From contig ML213506.1 of NCBI GenBank assembly GCA_004369045.1, forward strand, positions 1,771,213 through 1,835,212: a DNA stretch of 64,000 nucleotides, read 5' to 3'. Below are positions 1 through 13,573 of this stretch, one piece after another. The position numbers were made by a program, and so were the translations under genes. Source of the DNA: Heliocybe sulcata. Its lineage: Eukaryota > Basidiomycota > Agaricomycetes > Gloeophyllales > Gloeophyllaceae. The notes under the pieces were generated by a model. The model ran no database searches. It was not told the DNA's origin and saw only the letters and a program-made list of their open reading frames with translations. Numbering within the stretch: the first letter of the stretch is position 1; the number at the start of each line of letters is the position of its first letter.

Positions 1-3000
1 GCTCGCCAGGATGACATGTCCAAGGAGAAACCTAAAGAAGATTATTATCGTGAGGCCGCTCAAATGCTGAACTCCAGCGAACGAGCTGTCACAGAATCCG
101 GAGAGGGCTTCGATCCCACATTAGCTTTTCTAACGAGAGGTCTATACATCCATCTGGCCTCAGGTTGCTCCACTCACTCTCGTGCATAGGTATCCAACAG
201 CTAGCCACCCGTTCCTTGGACGATGCTCTTCGCACATTCGAAGGTGTACTAGTACAAAAACCTACCAATGTCGTTGCTTTGCTTGGGAAGGTACCTCTGT
301 TGTCACATGCAGTGACTGCTTCGTACTCACGAACTAAAGGCACGCATATTGTACGCCCGCCGCCAATTTCCACAAGCGCTGAAACTGTTCCAGCAAGTCC
401 TGCAACTAAATCCTCGTTGCTTGCCGGATCCCCGGATAGGTATCGGGCTATGTTTGTGGGCTATGAACCACCAAGAGAAAGCCAGAGCTGCATGGCAACG
501 AAGCGTCGACCTGGTGCGTATGCTCTAGCTGGCTACCGTCTTGCGCTCATTCCAGAATCTGCAGTATCCAGATGGTTGGGCTGCTCAACTTCTGTTGGGA
601 TTGGAGGCTGTAAATACCAGTAAGGATGAGAGTAAGGAAGTGACCGAGAGAACTCAAGCTCTCGTGATGGGCTCGAAACTTATCGAGACCGCTTTCCGAG
701 CAAATAATCGGGGTGCTGCGGCCGCTAATGCCCTCTGCGAGTTGCTGTTGATGAAGGGTAACTATGCCCGGGTAAGATTGGTGTCTTGATATGTTTCACT
801 CAGATATTGATGGATGGTTGTCATTTAGGCACTCAAGTTGTCGGAAAGAGCTATCCAGTTCGCTGATACTCTGTCCATACTCACCGAGGGATACATCCGT
901 GCTGGTCGCGTTTGCCACGCGGAAAGCTCTTACCTTGAAGCTGGAAGACACTATTCAGCAGCAAATGAAGGCAATCCTAAACATGTGCTTGCCGCTATAG
1001 GGCAGGCGCAAATGTCTATGCTAAATGGTGAGTCGCCTGCTTGATGCCGTAGACCCCATATGAAAGATGTCGTAGACGAGTGGCCCGCTGCCATACACGC
1101 TTTGGATACCCTGATACAGCCTCCCAATCCCCAGAAATCATTGGAAGCAACCGCGATACTTGCCTCCATTCGCAGTCACCAGCGACCTGGTGTCTCTAGT
1201 TCAGATATGGCGAAAGAGAAAGCTAGCGCACGCGAGCTCTTCGATCGAGTCGCCAAGGAGCTGCATCTTTATGAGGATCAGCTGGCTGTAAACGGTCATG
1301 CGAACCAGGCTCTCCCGCGCTCCTTACGGGATATCAAGGACGATATGGACATGCATGCGGAGGTCGCTCGCTTGTGGCAGGAGGACAACCTTGACCGTAC
1401 TGCTCGAGCATTACACGAGGCGCTCCGTATCAGTGAGTCAACCGGTCAGGTGGACCCTAGGCTCCTCAACAACTTGGGCTCTTTGCACCATTTGGATGGC
1501 CGTCTGCAAGAAGCCAGGCTTGCATATGAACGAGCACTGACTAGTGCTGCGGGCCTTGCACCTGATGTTGGAGAGGGCATGTCCACGTCAATCTTGTATA
1601 ACTTAGCAAGAGCGTATGAGGATGAAGGAGATGAGCAGCTAGCGAAGGACGCGTATGAAAAATTGTTGACAAGACATCCGGAATATGTTGATGGTCTGCC
1701 CCTTCTCAGTCTCTGTGGAATGTTGTCTGACTCTGCCCTAGCCAAGATACGGCAAGCACATATGCTAGTCGAAATGAACAGGCAGAACGAAGCGCACGAC
1801 CTTCTGAAACAAGCGCTGTCGTCTCAAAGTAGCAACATGAACCTACGCGCATACTACACTCATTTCCTCATCAATTCCGCAGCACTCAAGGTTACCAAGG
1901 AGTTTGTCTTCGCCACCCTCAAGGATCACGACAAGCACGACCTCTACTCCTTATGCGCCGCGGGCTGGATCCAGTACAATCAAGCTCGAGAGAGTCGCGA
2001 GCAAGGTTCGCAGGCTGTGCAAGACCGCAAGCTGGGCTTCCGCCGCGCTGCTGAGTTCTATGAAAAAGCCTTGCAGCTCGATTCGTCCTGCGCTTTTGCT
2101 GCGCAAGGATTGGCAATCGTGACTGCTGAAGATGCGCTCGGCTTCCTAGCTGGTGGCGTGCCACATGGCTCTAGCAGCGAGGAAGCGCAGAGGCGCTTCA
2201 AGAACGCTCGGGACGCCTTGGATATCTTTGCCAAGGTTCGGGAGTCCATCAATGATGGTAGCGTCTATGTCAACATAGGGCACTGTCATTATGTCCGAGA
2301 CGAATTTGACAGGGCGATTGAAAGTGTAAGTCTAGCACGACAGTCCGCCGTACCTTACAGGGCTAATTCTTTTATAGTACGAGTCCGCCAACAAGCGCTT
2401 CTATGATGGTCATAACGTGACTGTGCTGATGTGTCTATGTCGCTCGTGGTACGCCAAGTCTATCAAGGATCAGTCATTCCAGGCGATGAACACAGCCCTT
2501 CGCTATGCTCAGCAGGTATTATATCACGAGTCATAGCTTTCCTGAGCTAACGTTAATATTATAGGCTCTTCATCTGCAACCAAATGACAAGGTCACTCTG
2601 TACAACATCGCCATGATACAGCAGAAGGCCGCGGAGATGATGTTCGCACTTCCTACAACGAAGCGAAGTCTGCAAGAACTCGAGCGGGCCATCGAGCATG
2701 CTGGTCATGCCCAGCAGTACGTATTTATGTCATGTACGCAATCTTATTGGATGCTAACATAAATACAGGCTCTTCGCTTCTCTCGCTTCAGACCCCTCGC
2801 CACAGGTGCCGTACAGCAAGGACATTGCAGATCAAAGAAAGAAGTACGGGGACAGCATGCTTCGTCGTGCGGACGAGCAACTCGGTCACCAAACACAGCA
2901 TGAAGCGGAAACCCAGGCTAGGCTCAATGCTGCGCGGCAGAAGCGACAAGAAGATAGAGAACGACAAGAACAGCTCGAGGTAATTCGTCTGACGTGCGTC

Positions 3001-3624
3001 CAATAATGATCTGATCTCATTTGCTGCAATGTCCTAGCGTGAAGAGATGGAGCGGCTGCGCATACAAGCTGAAGAGCTTGCCGAAGAGCGACGGAAGGCT
3101 CGCGAGCAAGCTCTAGAATGGAGTCGGCAAGTCAAAGACCTTAGTGACGAGGAAGACATGGAGCGACCACGGAAGCAGCGGAAGACCAAAAAGCAAAAGG
3201 GTGGCGATATTAGTGGAGATGAAGCCGCTGCTGGAAGTGCTAACGAAGGCAAGCGCAAACGCAGAGCCCGAGTTAAACGGGACAACAATGGTGTCGCCCC
3301 CGAGCTGCCTGCTGCGGATGAGGAAGAAGCTCTATTCAGCGAGGATGAGGGAGAGAAAACAGCTAAAAGGGTCCGTAGCTATCTTATGCTCTTAACCCCG
3401 CATCTCATTGATAGCATCTCCGACAGCGCGGTACCAAGAAGAGAGTTGTCAGGGATGATGACGAGGAGGATCCAGACGGTGGCCCCGGACCCGCGCGGAA
3501 GAAGCAGATGTGCGTGGATCCCGTCGCTTTCATTGAACTGACCAGCTGATCTTGCTCCTATCTTGGGTCTCGTAGTAAGAGCAAGGAGTATATCAATGAC
3601 TCGGATGAGGAGATGGATGATTGA
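1..3624 (+). CDS. CTR9: CTR9-like TPR subunit of the Paf1 transcription elongation complex (5' end missing)
   Basis: The 5' part lies outside the window; position 1 is already coding, in frame 1. The protein is a long series of tetratricopeptide repeats followed by a charged coiled coil rich in Arg, Glu and Gln and an acidic/basic tail ending in NDSDEEMDD. This order (TPR superhelix, then charged tail) is that of Ctr9, the scaffold of the nuclear Paf1 complex, which travels with RNA polymerase II and promotes H2B ubiquitylation and H3K4 methylation. Recognisable stretches include LNNLGSLHHLDGRLQEARLAY and the late TPR around FYEKALQLDSSCAFAAQGLA (2060-2115). The gene has many short introns, for example 140-189 and 291-339. 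The stop is TGA at 3622-3624. The gene converges on the NADH pyrophosphatase gene, with 304 bp between stops. The family call is strong. Confidence 0.93.
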
Positions 3625-3928
3625 TGTCTGGTGTTACTGCCGCTGTGTATATGTTATCCTATCGCTATATTATGTTACCTCAGGCCTTCGCTGTCGTACT
3701 AGCACTTGTATCTATAGACACACATGCTTAGGTTTATACATTGCTTCCGCACCTGGTACACGAGGGCAAGCTGATATAATTGCCCCGGATTTCCACGCAA
3801 TTACCTCGAGGTATGTGCATGCATCTGGAGGCAATTGAACGTGCTCAGAGGTCAGGCCTCAGGGACCATCACCGCATTCAATATCGGATGATTATACACA
3901 AGGATCCACAACACCGTAGTTACCGCAG

Positions 3929-5716
<1,788 letters not shown>

Positions 5717-7015
5717 CTTCCAAAATTGCCGCCAGATCTTTCCAGACACTCTGCAATAGGAATCAGCCGTCAAGGAGCAAGAAAGCTGAAGCAAGGCGCG
5801 TACGCACTTTGCGGTAGAGCAGCCGAATGCTGACCGAATCCATAGTCGCGATTAGCAATCCTCGGCCTTCGCGTCAAGCTCCTGAGGATATCGGGGACAG
5901 CCGCCGGCAACGGCGCGTGAGTGGCTTCCTCTCTTTCAACATACCAATTCGCATCCGACGGAACCGGTTGCTGCTACTGGACGTTACCGAGGCCATTCAT
6001 TCTGCGTCGAGCAGGAGGGGTTCGAACATGCGGTAATGTTCTTTGGGCGATCTCAGAACACATTCATCCAACTTTATGCACTTCTGACCCCGCATTCGAA
6101 CGGTCTAGCTACACGCACTGCCTATTCCCGAGAGGTTGTCCTGGGACGCTCTGCCTCAGCCGTAATGGTAACCTTTAACCGTCGTGGAGCCCTGCGGAAC
6201 ATGGAGGCTATGTCGTCGCGAGTTGCTATTTGCTCTCTGGACTTCTCCGGGTGCGCTGGGCCAGGCTGCAAACACGCTGCGACATGTCCATCATCGTTGG
6301 GTGATACATCCGTGTCTCCCTTCTCACTGATCCCCCTCTTCCGAGCGGACGGTCCCAGGAGGCGGCCACTCCTGTCAAACATGGCGTCGCGAGTGCAAGG
6401 CTTGCCGCACGTGTTCTTGCAGGTCCATCATGAGTTGGGGTCGGTCCCCCTTATCGCAAGCCGCGTTTCATTGTCCGTGGCCATTCAGCACCGCAGGTTG
6501 CTTAAGATAAAATTGTATCCGCTCCTGATGCCCGTTTGAACATCTTTCTGTGGCTGTTCCGGGTATCGTCGTCTCCTAGTTCCTCCATCCGTATGCCTCA
6601 TTGCATGCTGGCGACTCCGGCAGTTACGACACTTACCGTGCGGCTGGGCACAGCGCTCAGTTACACGCGGACCAGAGATTTGACGACTTTGCTCCGTCCT
6701 GGCCATATTCAACGCCCTTTGACGTTTCCTTTTTGGGCGCGATGGCATGTGCGGCCCTTTTAGGTGTATCCTGCATCGTTAATCGCTCGCATCCGTCATG
6801 CGGCCAGGGATACCGGGTAGGTTCCTCTCCCATGGCTAGTTCCGTGGCCTGGGTAACTATTAAAGCAGAACATCTGATTATCCAGCCGCTACAAGTTTCG
6901 CTGTGCCAGTGAGTTGTACGCGTCCTCTATCCGCGTCCTCTTCGTCCTCGGACTAAACCTAGACTGTCTACTGCACTACCCAGAGATGGCGGCCGTCCTT
7001 TGCCCACGACCTATC
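5717..7015. other. Unresolved stretch between NPY1 and the carrier gene
   Basis: I could not build a supported gene here. Open frames exist on both strands. One is a plus-strand frame at about 6036-6539. Another is a minus-strand frame at 6122-6382 rich in charged residues. There is also a tyrosine/histidine-rich plus-strand segment near 6597-6760 with plausible splice borders at both ends. Each carries stops or lacks a consistent exon chain, and none resembles a family I recognise. The stretch could be a short multi-exon gene of low conservation, a decayed gene, or simply the divergent promoter of NPY1. Confidence 0.4.
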
Positions 7016-7228
7016 ATGCCGCCAGACCGTCCTCCGCACTCGCCCTCGACGAGCTCATCCAGAGTGACGACCAAGCCTCGGCTTACCCCTGCGCAGGCCA
7101 TCGTGGAAGCCTGGCTGGCGGAAACCAGGAGCAACCAGAACAAATGGCGAGAGGCAGACGCCAAAGCGAGAGCCCAATTCTCCGACCCCAAAGCAAAGCG
7201 CGGGACGGGACACAAGGCGAAGATGTGA
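7016..7228 (+). CDS. Possible small basic protein, or last exon of an unresolved gene
   Basis: A 70-codon frame from ATG 7016 to TGA 7228. It is Pro/Ser-rich at first and then helical and basic, with a stretch such as TPAQAIVEAWLAETRSNQNK and a Lys/Arg-rich end (KRGTGHKAKM). The composition looks like real coding sequence rather than a chance frame. The same frame is open upstream to about 6914, so it may instead be the terminal exon of a gene whose earlier exons lie in the unresolved stretch before it. No family is recognised and no function is proposed. Confidence 0.28.
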   Translation: MPPDRPPHSPSTSSSRVTTKPRLTPAQAIVEAWLAETRSNQNKWREADAKARAQFSDPKAKRGTGHKAKM

Positions 7229-7702
7229 AGACACCTTCGCACAAGACCACCACCACCACCACGCCACCCTCGCCTACCTACCGGGCGGCACTCACGACCA
7301 CCTGCTACATGCTGGCCACGCAGACGAACAATGATGGACCGGGTGTGTAGGAATGGAGAGGAATGCATTAAACTTATACGAAGGACTGATATTTGTAGCT
7401 CTATTATGGTGCTGTATACGTACTTCGATTGTATTCGCAAATGGCGACTCGTTTGTTTTCCGTAATAGGACGTAGATTAGATCACGCCCGTTCCTGTGGC
7501 TGTGCCACATCTTTCAATCCCACGCTTCGGTCCCAGTCGGCCGAGTAGTTGGCTTATGTAATGGTCTAGTGGACTTTTGAGCAAACTGGCACTCTGATTG
7601 GCTGTCCCCGCGCCGTTTTGGCAGTTCGTATTTACGATCAATTTACGATGCCGCCAGCCATTGCTGGCCACCGTCCACCACCTCTCTGCACCGACCTCGA
7701 AG
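7229..7702. other. Intergenic region upstream of the carrier gene
   Basis: AT-richer sequence after the possible small ORF, then the presumed promoter and 5' leader of the carrier gene. A CAC-trinucleotide run at about 7246-7263 (in the 3' flank of the small ORF) is the only low-complexity feature I see. Confidence 0.4.
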
Positions 7703-8965
7703 ATGTCTAAGACGGTGAAGGACTTGACTGCGGGGACGGCTGGCGGCATTGCACAAGTGAGCTGGGACTCTGTGATCTTGCGTCGCTTGCAGGTTGCTGA
7801 ACTGTGGCTGCTAGGTTCTTGTGGGCCAGCCGTTTGACATCGTGAAAGTGGTGAGTAACGAGAACAGATGAATCTGTGGGATGATAGTAACATTTGTGCA
7901 CCATCGCAGCGAATGCAAACGTCCGCGGCAGGGACGTACAAGGGCATGGTCGACTGCGCCGGACAGATCCTGAAGAACGAGGGTCCGCTCGCCTTCTACA
8001 AGGTGCCGACCCTGCCATCCCATCCTCTATCGTAATCCGCATGTATGCTCACTCTGCGGCCGGGTACTCGGAAAGGGCACCGTTCCGCCTCTCCTCGGCA
8101 TCGGCGCATGCGTATCAATCCAGTTCGGTGTCTTGGAATACACAAAACGATACTTTGCAAGCCAAAATAAGGCCCGTGGCGTCGGAGGACCGGACGGGAC
8201 CAAGTTGCTGGATAGTCAGTTCTACTTGGCAGGTGTGGCCGCGGGTGTGGGCAACAGCGTGGTGTCGGGCCCAGTGGAGCATATTCGTATTCGTGCGTTA
8301 TCATTGCTTCTGCTGCGCTGCATGTACTCATCACCACACCAACCGGAGCTAGGTCTGCAAACCCAACCTTCCGTTGATCCTACGTACGCCGGGCCGTTCG
8401 ATGCTGTGCGCAAGATCTACTCGGCGCACGGCATAGCGGGTATCTTCAAGGGTCAGGTCGTCACGTTGTGGCGCGAGGCGGTGGGCTACGGGGTATATTT
8501 CTGGGCGTACGAAAAGCTCGTGCAGCGAGAAATGACGGAGAAGGGGATTAGGCGAGATCAGATTTCAGCGTTGAATGCTGTCCTGTATGGTGCGGGCGCC
8601 GGCTATGCGGTAGGTCACCTTGATTACCGAGACACGGACAGCCCTGGTGATGCCTTCGCGATAATCAGCTTTGGGCATTCATCTATCCGATTGACATGAT
8701 CAAGTCCCGGATGCAAACCGATGGCTTCTCGTCGTCTACGGGACAAAAGTACAAGTCTACGCTTGACTGCGTGCGGACCGTATGGCGTGCGGAAGGGATC
8801 AAGGCGTTTACGCGAGGCTTGGGTCCTACACTGATCCGGTACGTTGCACTGCTTTTTGTTTCATATTGGCAGCGAGCTAACGTAACCGACAGTTCGCCGT
8901 TCGCCAACGGAGCGACGTTCCTTGGCTTTGAGATGGCGAGCCGCCTCCTGAACAACGATGTCTAA
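7703..8965 (+). CDS. Mitochondrial carrier family protein, YMC1/SLC25A29-like
   Basis: Seven exons sum to 299 aa: 7703-7756, 7815-7850, 7910-8002, 8076-8292, 8353-8609, 8669-8838, 8893-8965. The three tandem Solcar repeats are clear. Each has its carrier signature: PFDIVKVRMQ in repeat 1, PVEHIRIRLQ in repeat 2 and YPIDMIKSRMQ in repeat 3. Length fits the usual six-helix inner-membrane carrier. The run YKGTVPPLLGIGACVSIQF after repeat 1 resembles yeast Ymc1/Ymc2 and carnitine or basic-amino-acid carriers, so the likely substrate is an amino acid or carnitine ester. The exact substrate cannot be read from the sequence. Both the start (ATG after tcgaag) and the stop TAA are unambiguous. Confidence 0.92.
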
Positions 8966-9407
8966 GGCAGCTCGCATATGCAACTGCCTGTGACTTCATC
9001 GCCAATGCCGGTGCATCCTATGGAAAACAGGTTCAACCCCGACAAGCAAATAATAGGAAGCATCACTCCGACACAATAGAGTTAACGTCAAGAATTGCAT
9101 AATCCATAGACTTTCTGTTGCTTCCATCTGGTTGTTGCTTTGTATTCTGCTGCGGTTATTCACGCCAGCGTCTCTTGTTCCGAGATGACTGAGCAAGTTC
9201 CGAATGACATCCCGGGTTAGGGTATCCGGTTCGTCGCGTCCTCAGAGAATGGATGATTGATAGTACTACTCTGTGGTCATTCTCCATTCTACAATATCGA
9301 TGTCCCACCGCCATACACTGAGAAGCGTGCGAGAAGTGTGGCATACCCATATATAGATCCACCTATCTTCCATCTTTCCCCCATCCTGCTGCGCACAGTG
9401 CGAAACC
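8966..9407. other. Intergenic region, promoter of the first CoA-binding gene
   Basis: 442 bp between the carrier stop and the ATG at 9408. A TATA-like run (tatatagat, 9350-9358) lies about 50 bp before the start codon. No other feature seen. Confidence 0.35.
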
Positions 9408-10233
9408 ATGACCGCCGCGATTGAGATCCAGCGAAGTTTCCTTCGAGCACCCAGGTTCGCGGTTGTCGGTGCTTCTAAGAATCAATCCAAGTATGGGACA
9501 AAGGTGAGCTTCAATCGTTTTCCGACGCCGACATCGATGTAGAATGGTACGATACGCATGTACCTGCTCTTTGTTCGAGATTAGGTTAGACAAGGGATCA
9601 ACTCGACTTCCAAAGTCTAAACCTTATCTACAGACGTTGAGCAACACTTGAGTCTCCATAGCCGCGATACGAGTATTCCATTCCAATGCACGCGGAAGCA
9701 GATCTGATAAATCGAACCTGATCATCCCATTTGTCTCGCAGGTGTTGAAATGGTATCAAGCCCGATCAAAGCCCGTCACTCCGGTCCATCCTGTGCGTAC
9801 TCGTTATCTTTCCTTCGCATTTGATCTACCCGAGGGCGGATCAAAGCACGCGTCCATCGACATCGGCTACGCACAAAGCTGACTTGCCATATTGGCAGGG
9901 CGAGGCGGAGCTGGAGGGCGTTCGGACCGTCCCAACCATCGCGGAACTTGCTGAGCCTGCCCGGACGTCGGTCCATATCATCACACCGCCCAAGGTGCCG
10001 TCATACACCTCTCATGTGCCTCGCTTAACGTTCATTCATCGATGTGGCAGGTAACCCTGGGCATCCTGGAGCAAGCGAAGGCGCTGTCCGTGCCGACCCT
10101 GTGGTTGCAGCCTCGCGCCGAGGACGAGGAGGTCGTCAAGTACATTCGGGAGAATGGTTTGGAGGACAGGGTCATTTATGGTGGCCCTTGTATTCTGAGG
10201 GACGGCGATGATGTCTTGAAGGGTATGGCGTAA
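9408..10233 (+). CDS. CoA-binding-domain (Rossmann-fold) protein, copy A
   Basis: Four exons (9408-9503, 9742-9792, 9899-9994, 10051-10233) give 141 aa. The protein is a single CoA_binding_2 / succinyl-CoA-synthetase-like Rossmann domain. It begins with FAVVGASKNQSKYGTKVLKWY (glycine-rich nucleotide loop), then VTPVHP, then a conserved late part TLWLQPRAEDEEV and the end IYGGPCILRDGDD. Members of this family (YccU-like) bind CoA or related nucleotides; most have no assigned reaction, so none is given here. Intron 1 is unusually long for this window (238 nt). Copy B (10476-11081) lies tail to tail with it, 242 bp away, and has the same exon boundaries. Confidence 0.88.
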
Positions 10234-10475
10234 CCACGTGTATCACTGCATGCAATCTTGCACTGGCCAATTTATCGAACAATCTCAAGGATCTTGGGAC
10301 TCGCCAGCCTCGTGGAACCTTTGTCCCAAAGTCGCAAAGGAAGGACATATGTACTCGGCGGAGCCATCAACGTTCTGTAATGTACATCATATTATTGGAC
10401 TTCATCTGTCAGGATTCGTTCAGTATACCGGCAAGGTGTACGAGGATGCTTGCTCACAACTTACGAAGACCATTC

Positions 10476-11081
10476 CTACAGCATGCTCTTAATGATGTCG
10501 TCTCCCTCCACCAAAATACAGGCGCCCCCGTAAATCGCCTTATCCTGCATACCATTGTCCTCTATATATGAGACGACATCGTCATCAAACGTGCCTGGCT
10601 GGAGCCAGAGAGCCGGGATAGATAGGTCCCTTGCTTTCTTCAGCAGCTCAAGCGTAATCTGCCAGGCGGATTAGTTATCATGAAGCAAGCGGTGAATGAA
10701 AAAGATCGGGCGTGCTTACAGGAGGGGCAGTGATGATGCTGACGGCAGTATCTTTGGGATGAGGTAGAGAGGCGAGAGATTGAACGGTCGGGATACCTTC
10801 CAGCTCAGCTTCCCTCTGCTCTGATCATGAACGAGATAGACAGTGGCTGGGTAAGATGGGCCCTACTGGGTGTATAGGCGTCACTTGTTTGTTACGTTCG
10901 ATGTACCATTTGAGAATCTAGCGACAAAGAATGCCTTCTTAGCCCTCATACATCCTCTACGGTTAGCTAGGACACTGACCTTGGTGCCCCACTTGCTCTG
11001 ATCTTTGCTTGCTCCAATTACAGCGAACTTGGTCTGCGATAGAAACTTCTTCTTAACCTCGGCCATGGACGTGGTGGTCAT
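10476..11081 (-). CDS. CoA-binding-domain (Rossmann-fold) protein, copy B
   Basis: Four exons on the minus strand (10980-11081, 10867-10917, 10720-10815, 10476-10658) give 143 aa. The sequence parallels copy A throughout: FAVIGASKDQSKWGTKILKWY, VTPIHP, EAELEGIPTVQSL, ALWLQPGTFDDDV and IYGGACILVEGDD. The last three exons have exactly the lengths found in copy A (51, 96 and 183 nt), and all intron phases match, so the two arose by duplication and inversion. The ATG at 11081 gives six residues ahead of a second possible start, MAEVKKKF, at 11066. Function as for copy A: a CoA- or nucleotide-binding fold without a known reaction. Confidence 0.88.
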
Positions 11082-11345
11082 CTTCGGCGGTGTGGATGAC
11101 GTCGACGTCTATCAGCGAATAAGATGCCCGGACCGCCGATTCCGGGTGCCGGCGAGGATCAGCCACAACTCGCAAGTTGTAGGCTGGTAGAGGATTTCAA
11201 GTAGAGGGAACGGCAGATCAGAGTCATTTTACCTCGGTATTGGAACTGTCCGCAAGCAAGCGGTCTAATAGAGCCAAAAGCGAGCTTCATTTCGAAGACT
11301 GTTACAGGTTACATTTATATTTGCTTCCGAACTTCCATTTCGCAT

Positions 11346-12116
11346 TCAATTTCCCAACCCCTCAATCTTTCCGGGGACAACCTCAATCCAATACCTAATC
11401 CACACAATCAGCACCCGCCACCGAAACAGGGATTACCATCCAGCTTACCCATCAGGATCCAAGATGAACGCAATATGCCTCATCGTTCCTTCACTGGGCT
11501 TCTTCTTGAAAGTGACGCCAAGCTTCTCAAACCGCTGGCATGCCTTCTCGACGTCGGGCACGGTGATGGCGATGTGCCCGAAGCCCTTGCCCGGGTCTGA
11601 GTTGCCCGATGCGTAGCCCTTGAAGCTGGCGTCGGACTCTGTGCCGTGGTTGTGCGTGAGCTCGAGCACGCCTATGATTTATCAGAATATGCTGAGGAGA
11701 GGGAGAAGGTATGATGGGAGGACATACCTTCACGACTGAACCGAGACTCGGCTTTCTCCTCTGCAGTGAGTTTGCCACCGGAGTGGTCGAACGCCAGGAA
11801 GTAGAGGGTGAAGCTCTCGAATTTGGCATCTGGGCATGTCTGCATTCAGTGTCCCGTTCCCTTTCCCGCCCGAGTCTTGCGCGCGCGTACCCGATATAAG
11901 TTCCATGCCTAGCACCTAAATTATAGTTAGGTTGCAATAAACTGTACGATCCACTACCAGCTTCTCACCTCTTCGTAGAACTTGATGGACACCTTCGGAT
12001 CCTTAACGCGGATCATGGTGTGGTTGAACTACACGGTAGCCACGTACTAAGTCGTATAACAAAGATACTCTTCAAGAACTTACTGCATAGTTGGCGGTCT
12101 CCGGATCAGGCGCCAT
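11346..12116 (-). CDS. GLO1: Glyoxalase I (lactoylglutathione lyase), single domain
   Basis: Converts the hemithioacetal of methylglyoxal and glutathione to S-lactoylglutathione in the cytosol. Six exons (12084-12116, 11969-12028, 11891-11915, 11829-11728, 11449-11671, 11346-11394) give 163 aa. The metal ligands are visible: His in [11 protein letters not shown] (His replaces the human Gln, as in yeast), Glu in [10 protein letters not shown], His in GFGHIAI and Glu in YWIEVV. That last ligand is supplied only if the short last exon after DPDG is included; without splicing the frame stops at 11445 and the enzyme would lack its fourth ligand. One domain is present, unlike the two-domain Saccharomyces enzyme. 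Confidence 0.94.
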
Positions 12117-13573
12117 ATTGCTGCTGGTGAGAGTTGCGAAAAACGAAGACGGCGGGCGAAGAGCTTGTGCGCATCCTGCTCTAAGATTATGACGTCGATA
12201 AGAGATCGAAACTCCGCGGACGCTAGGAATATCCGTTTCCAGGCTTCTTGTGGCCCATCGATGCGACAAACGGGTTAATGCTGAGGGAATTGAGGGTGTG
12301 TTTCGTCAGAGAGTGTCCTATGAGTGCAGTAGTATAGTGTTCGCACGAATTGGCACTGAAGATGTCGCAGATCGCCTCTGAGTGCGAGTGGCTGAAGGAC
12401 CGATATACCGCCGGCACCGCGCTCTGCGAGTGAGGATATGAGGACCGTAGCACGTCCAAGTCACTTTCGAACATACAGTAGCATCTGGAAGGAGAAACAC
12501 TGGCAGCAAGCTCCCGCTGAGTGCCCCCAAAACACGTTAGGTTCGGAGACAACGCCTGGGGAAACAGCTAATTGAGGCATGGTTCCGTGCACGGCAAAGC
12601 CCGAACAATGCTCCGAATTACCTTATCCAGCAACTCTATAGCCACTACGCCCAATTATTCACCCCCTGCCTCTTGCCTGCCATGACTGCCCTCCCCTGTT
12701 GTCCGTCTCTCTGCTGTCCTCGACGTCCGACGTGTGCTTGATGGATACTGCGGTCGGAGTGGTTTTCGTGCTGTCTCGGGGTGCTTGTGATGGCGTACGC
12801 GATGAATTGTGGCGAGTCAGGGTGTTATGATAACCTCGACGTGGTTAGGGGGCCGACGAATGGTCTCCGAGGGGATTTTACTCTTAATAACTGGTGCGTC
12901 TCTTGATAGAGTGTTCATTGATTGTACAGTTGGAATATAGGTGTCGTCTTGTGGATACCTAACCTCGGTTTCCGTCCGGTGACGTTGTCTGCACTGCCTG
13001 GCCCCCCGGATCCCGGACTCCGGACTACGTTCTAATTGCCTTGCTGTCTGCTGTCTCCTCTATTCAATCGTAGCTCTTCTGCTTGCTTTATCTAATGCGC
13101 TCTGCTCGATGGCCGCCACCCTCCCCAGGACCAGGACGTGGGCAACTTAGTCGCTGGCTAAATCTGCTTCCACCACGTCGCTTGGAGTTTATCTTGCACT
13201 GCCCAGCTGCCGGGTATGTCGATACTCTGGTCTACATGACTGATGTCTGCTGTATGCGCCCCTCTTCCTGATTTGAAGTGCTGGAGGCTTCTCCGCCACC
13301 TGATGTCTTTTACTCTGCCTGGTGCTGTGTCTATCGGTTGTCGCGTTTATCTGTCAGTGCTCAGCTCTGGAGCTTTCTTGGACGCCCGCATCTCGCCATC
13401 ATGCTGCGCTGTTGCCCACGTCCGCCAAGCACCTTTGCGTGGAAATGTGGCGTCAACGGCCGCGATCGTAATGCTGTGCAGTCAGTCGGAGTTGGAACTT
13501 GGTGTAATCTCCGCTCGAAAAGACGCGTCTGTTGACTCGCTCACGTGTCAGTTTGCCTTATCGCCCTCTCGCC
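12117..13573. other. Long divergent intergenic region
   Basis: About 1.46 kb between the GLO1 start and the ATG at 13574; the genes point away from each other, so both promoters lie here. Open frames are short and not protein-like. A single perfect palindrome AGACGCGTCT (13521-13530), containing the MluI/MCB hexamer, lies about 45 bp before the 13574 start. Confidence 0.4.

Noticed and set aside
6010-6035. GGTTCGAAC string suggestive of a tRNA
   Set aside because: No matching acceptor or anticodon stem upstream; no B-box/A-box spacing.
13532-13573. Extended N-terminus of the large disordered protein
   Set aside because: The upstream extension would start at TTG; the ATG at 13574 has a good context.
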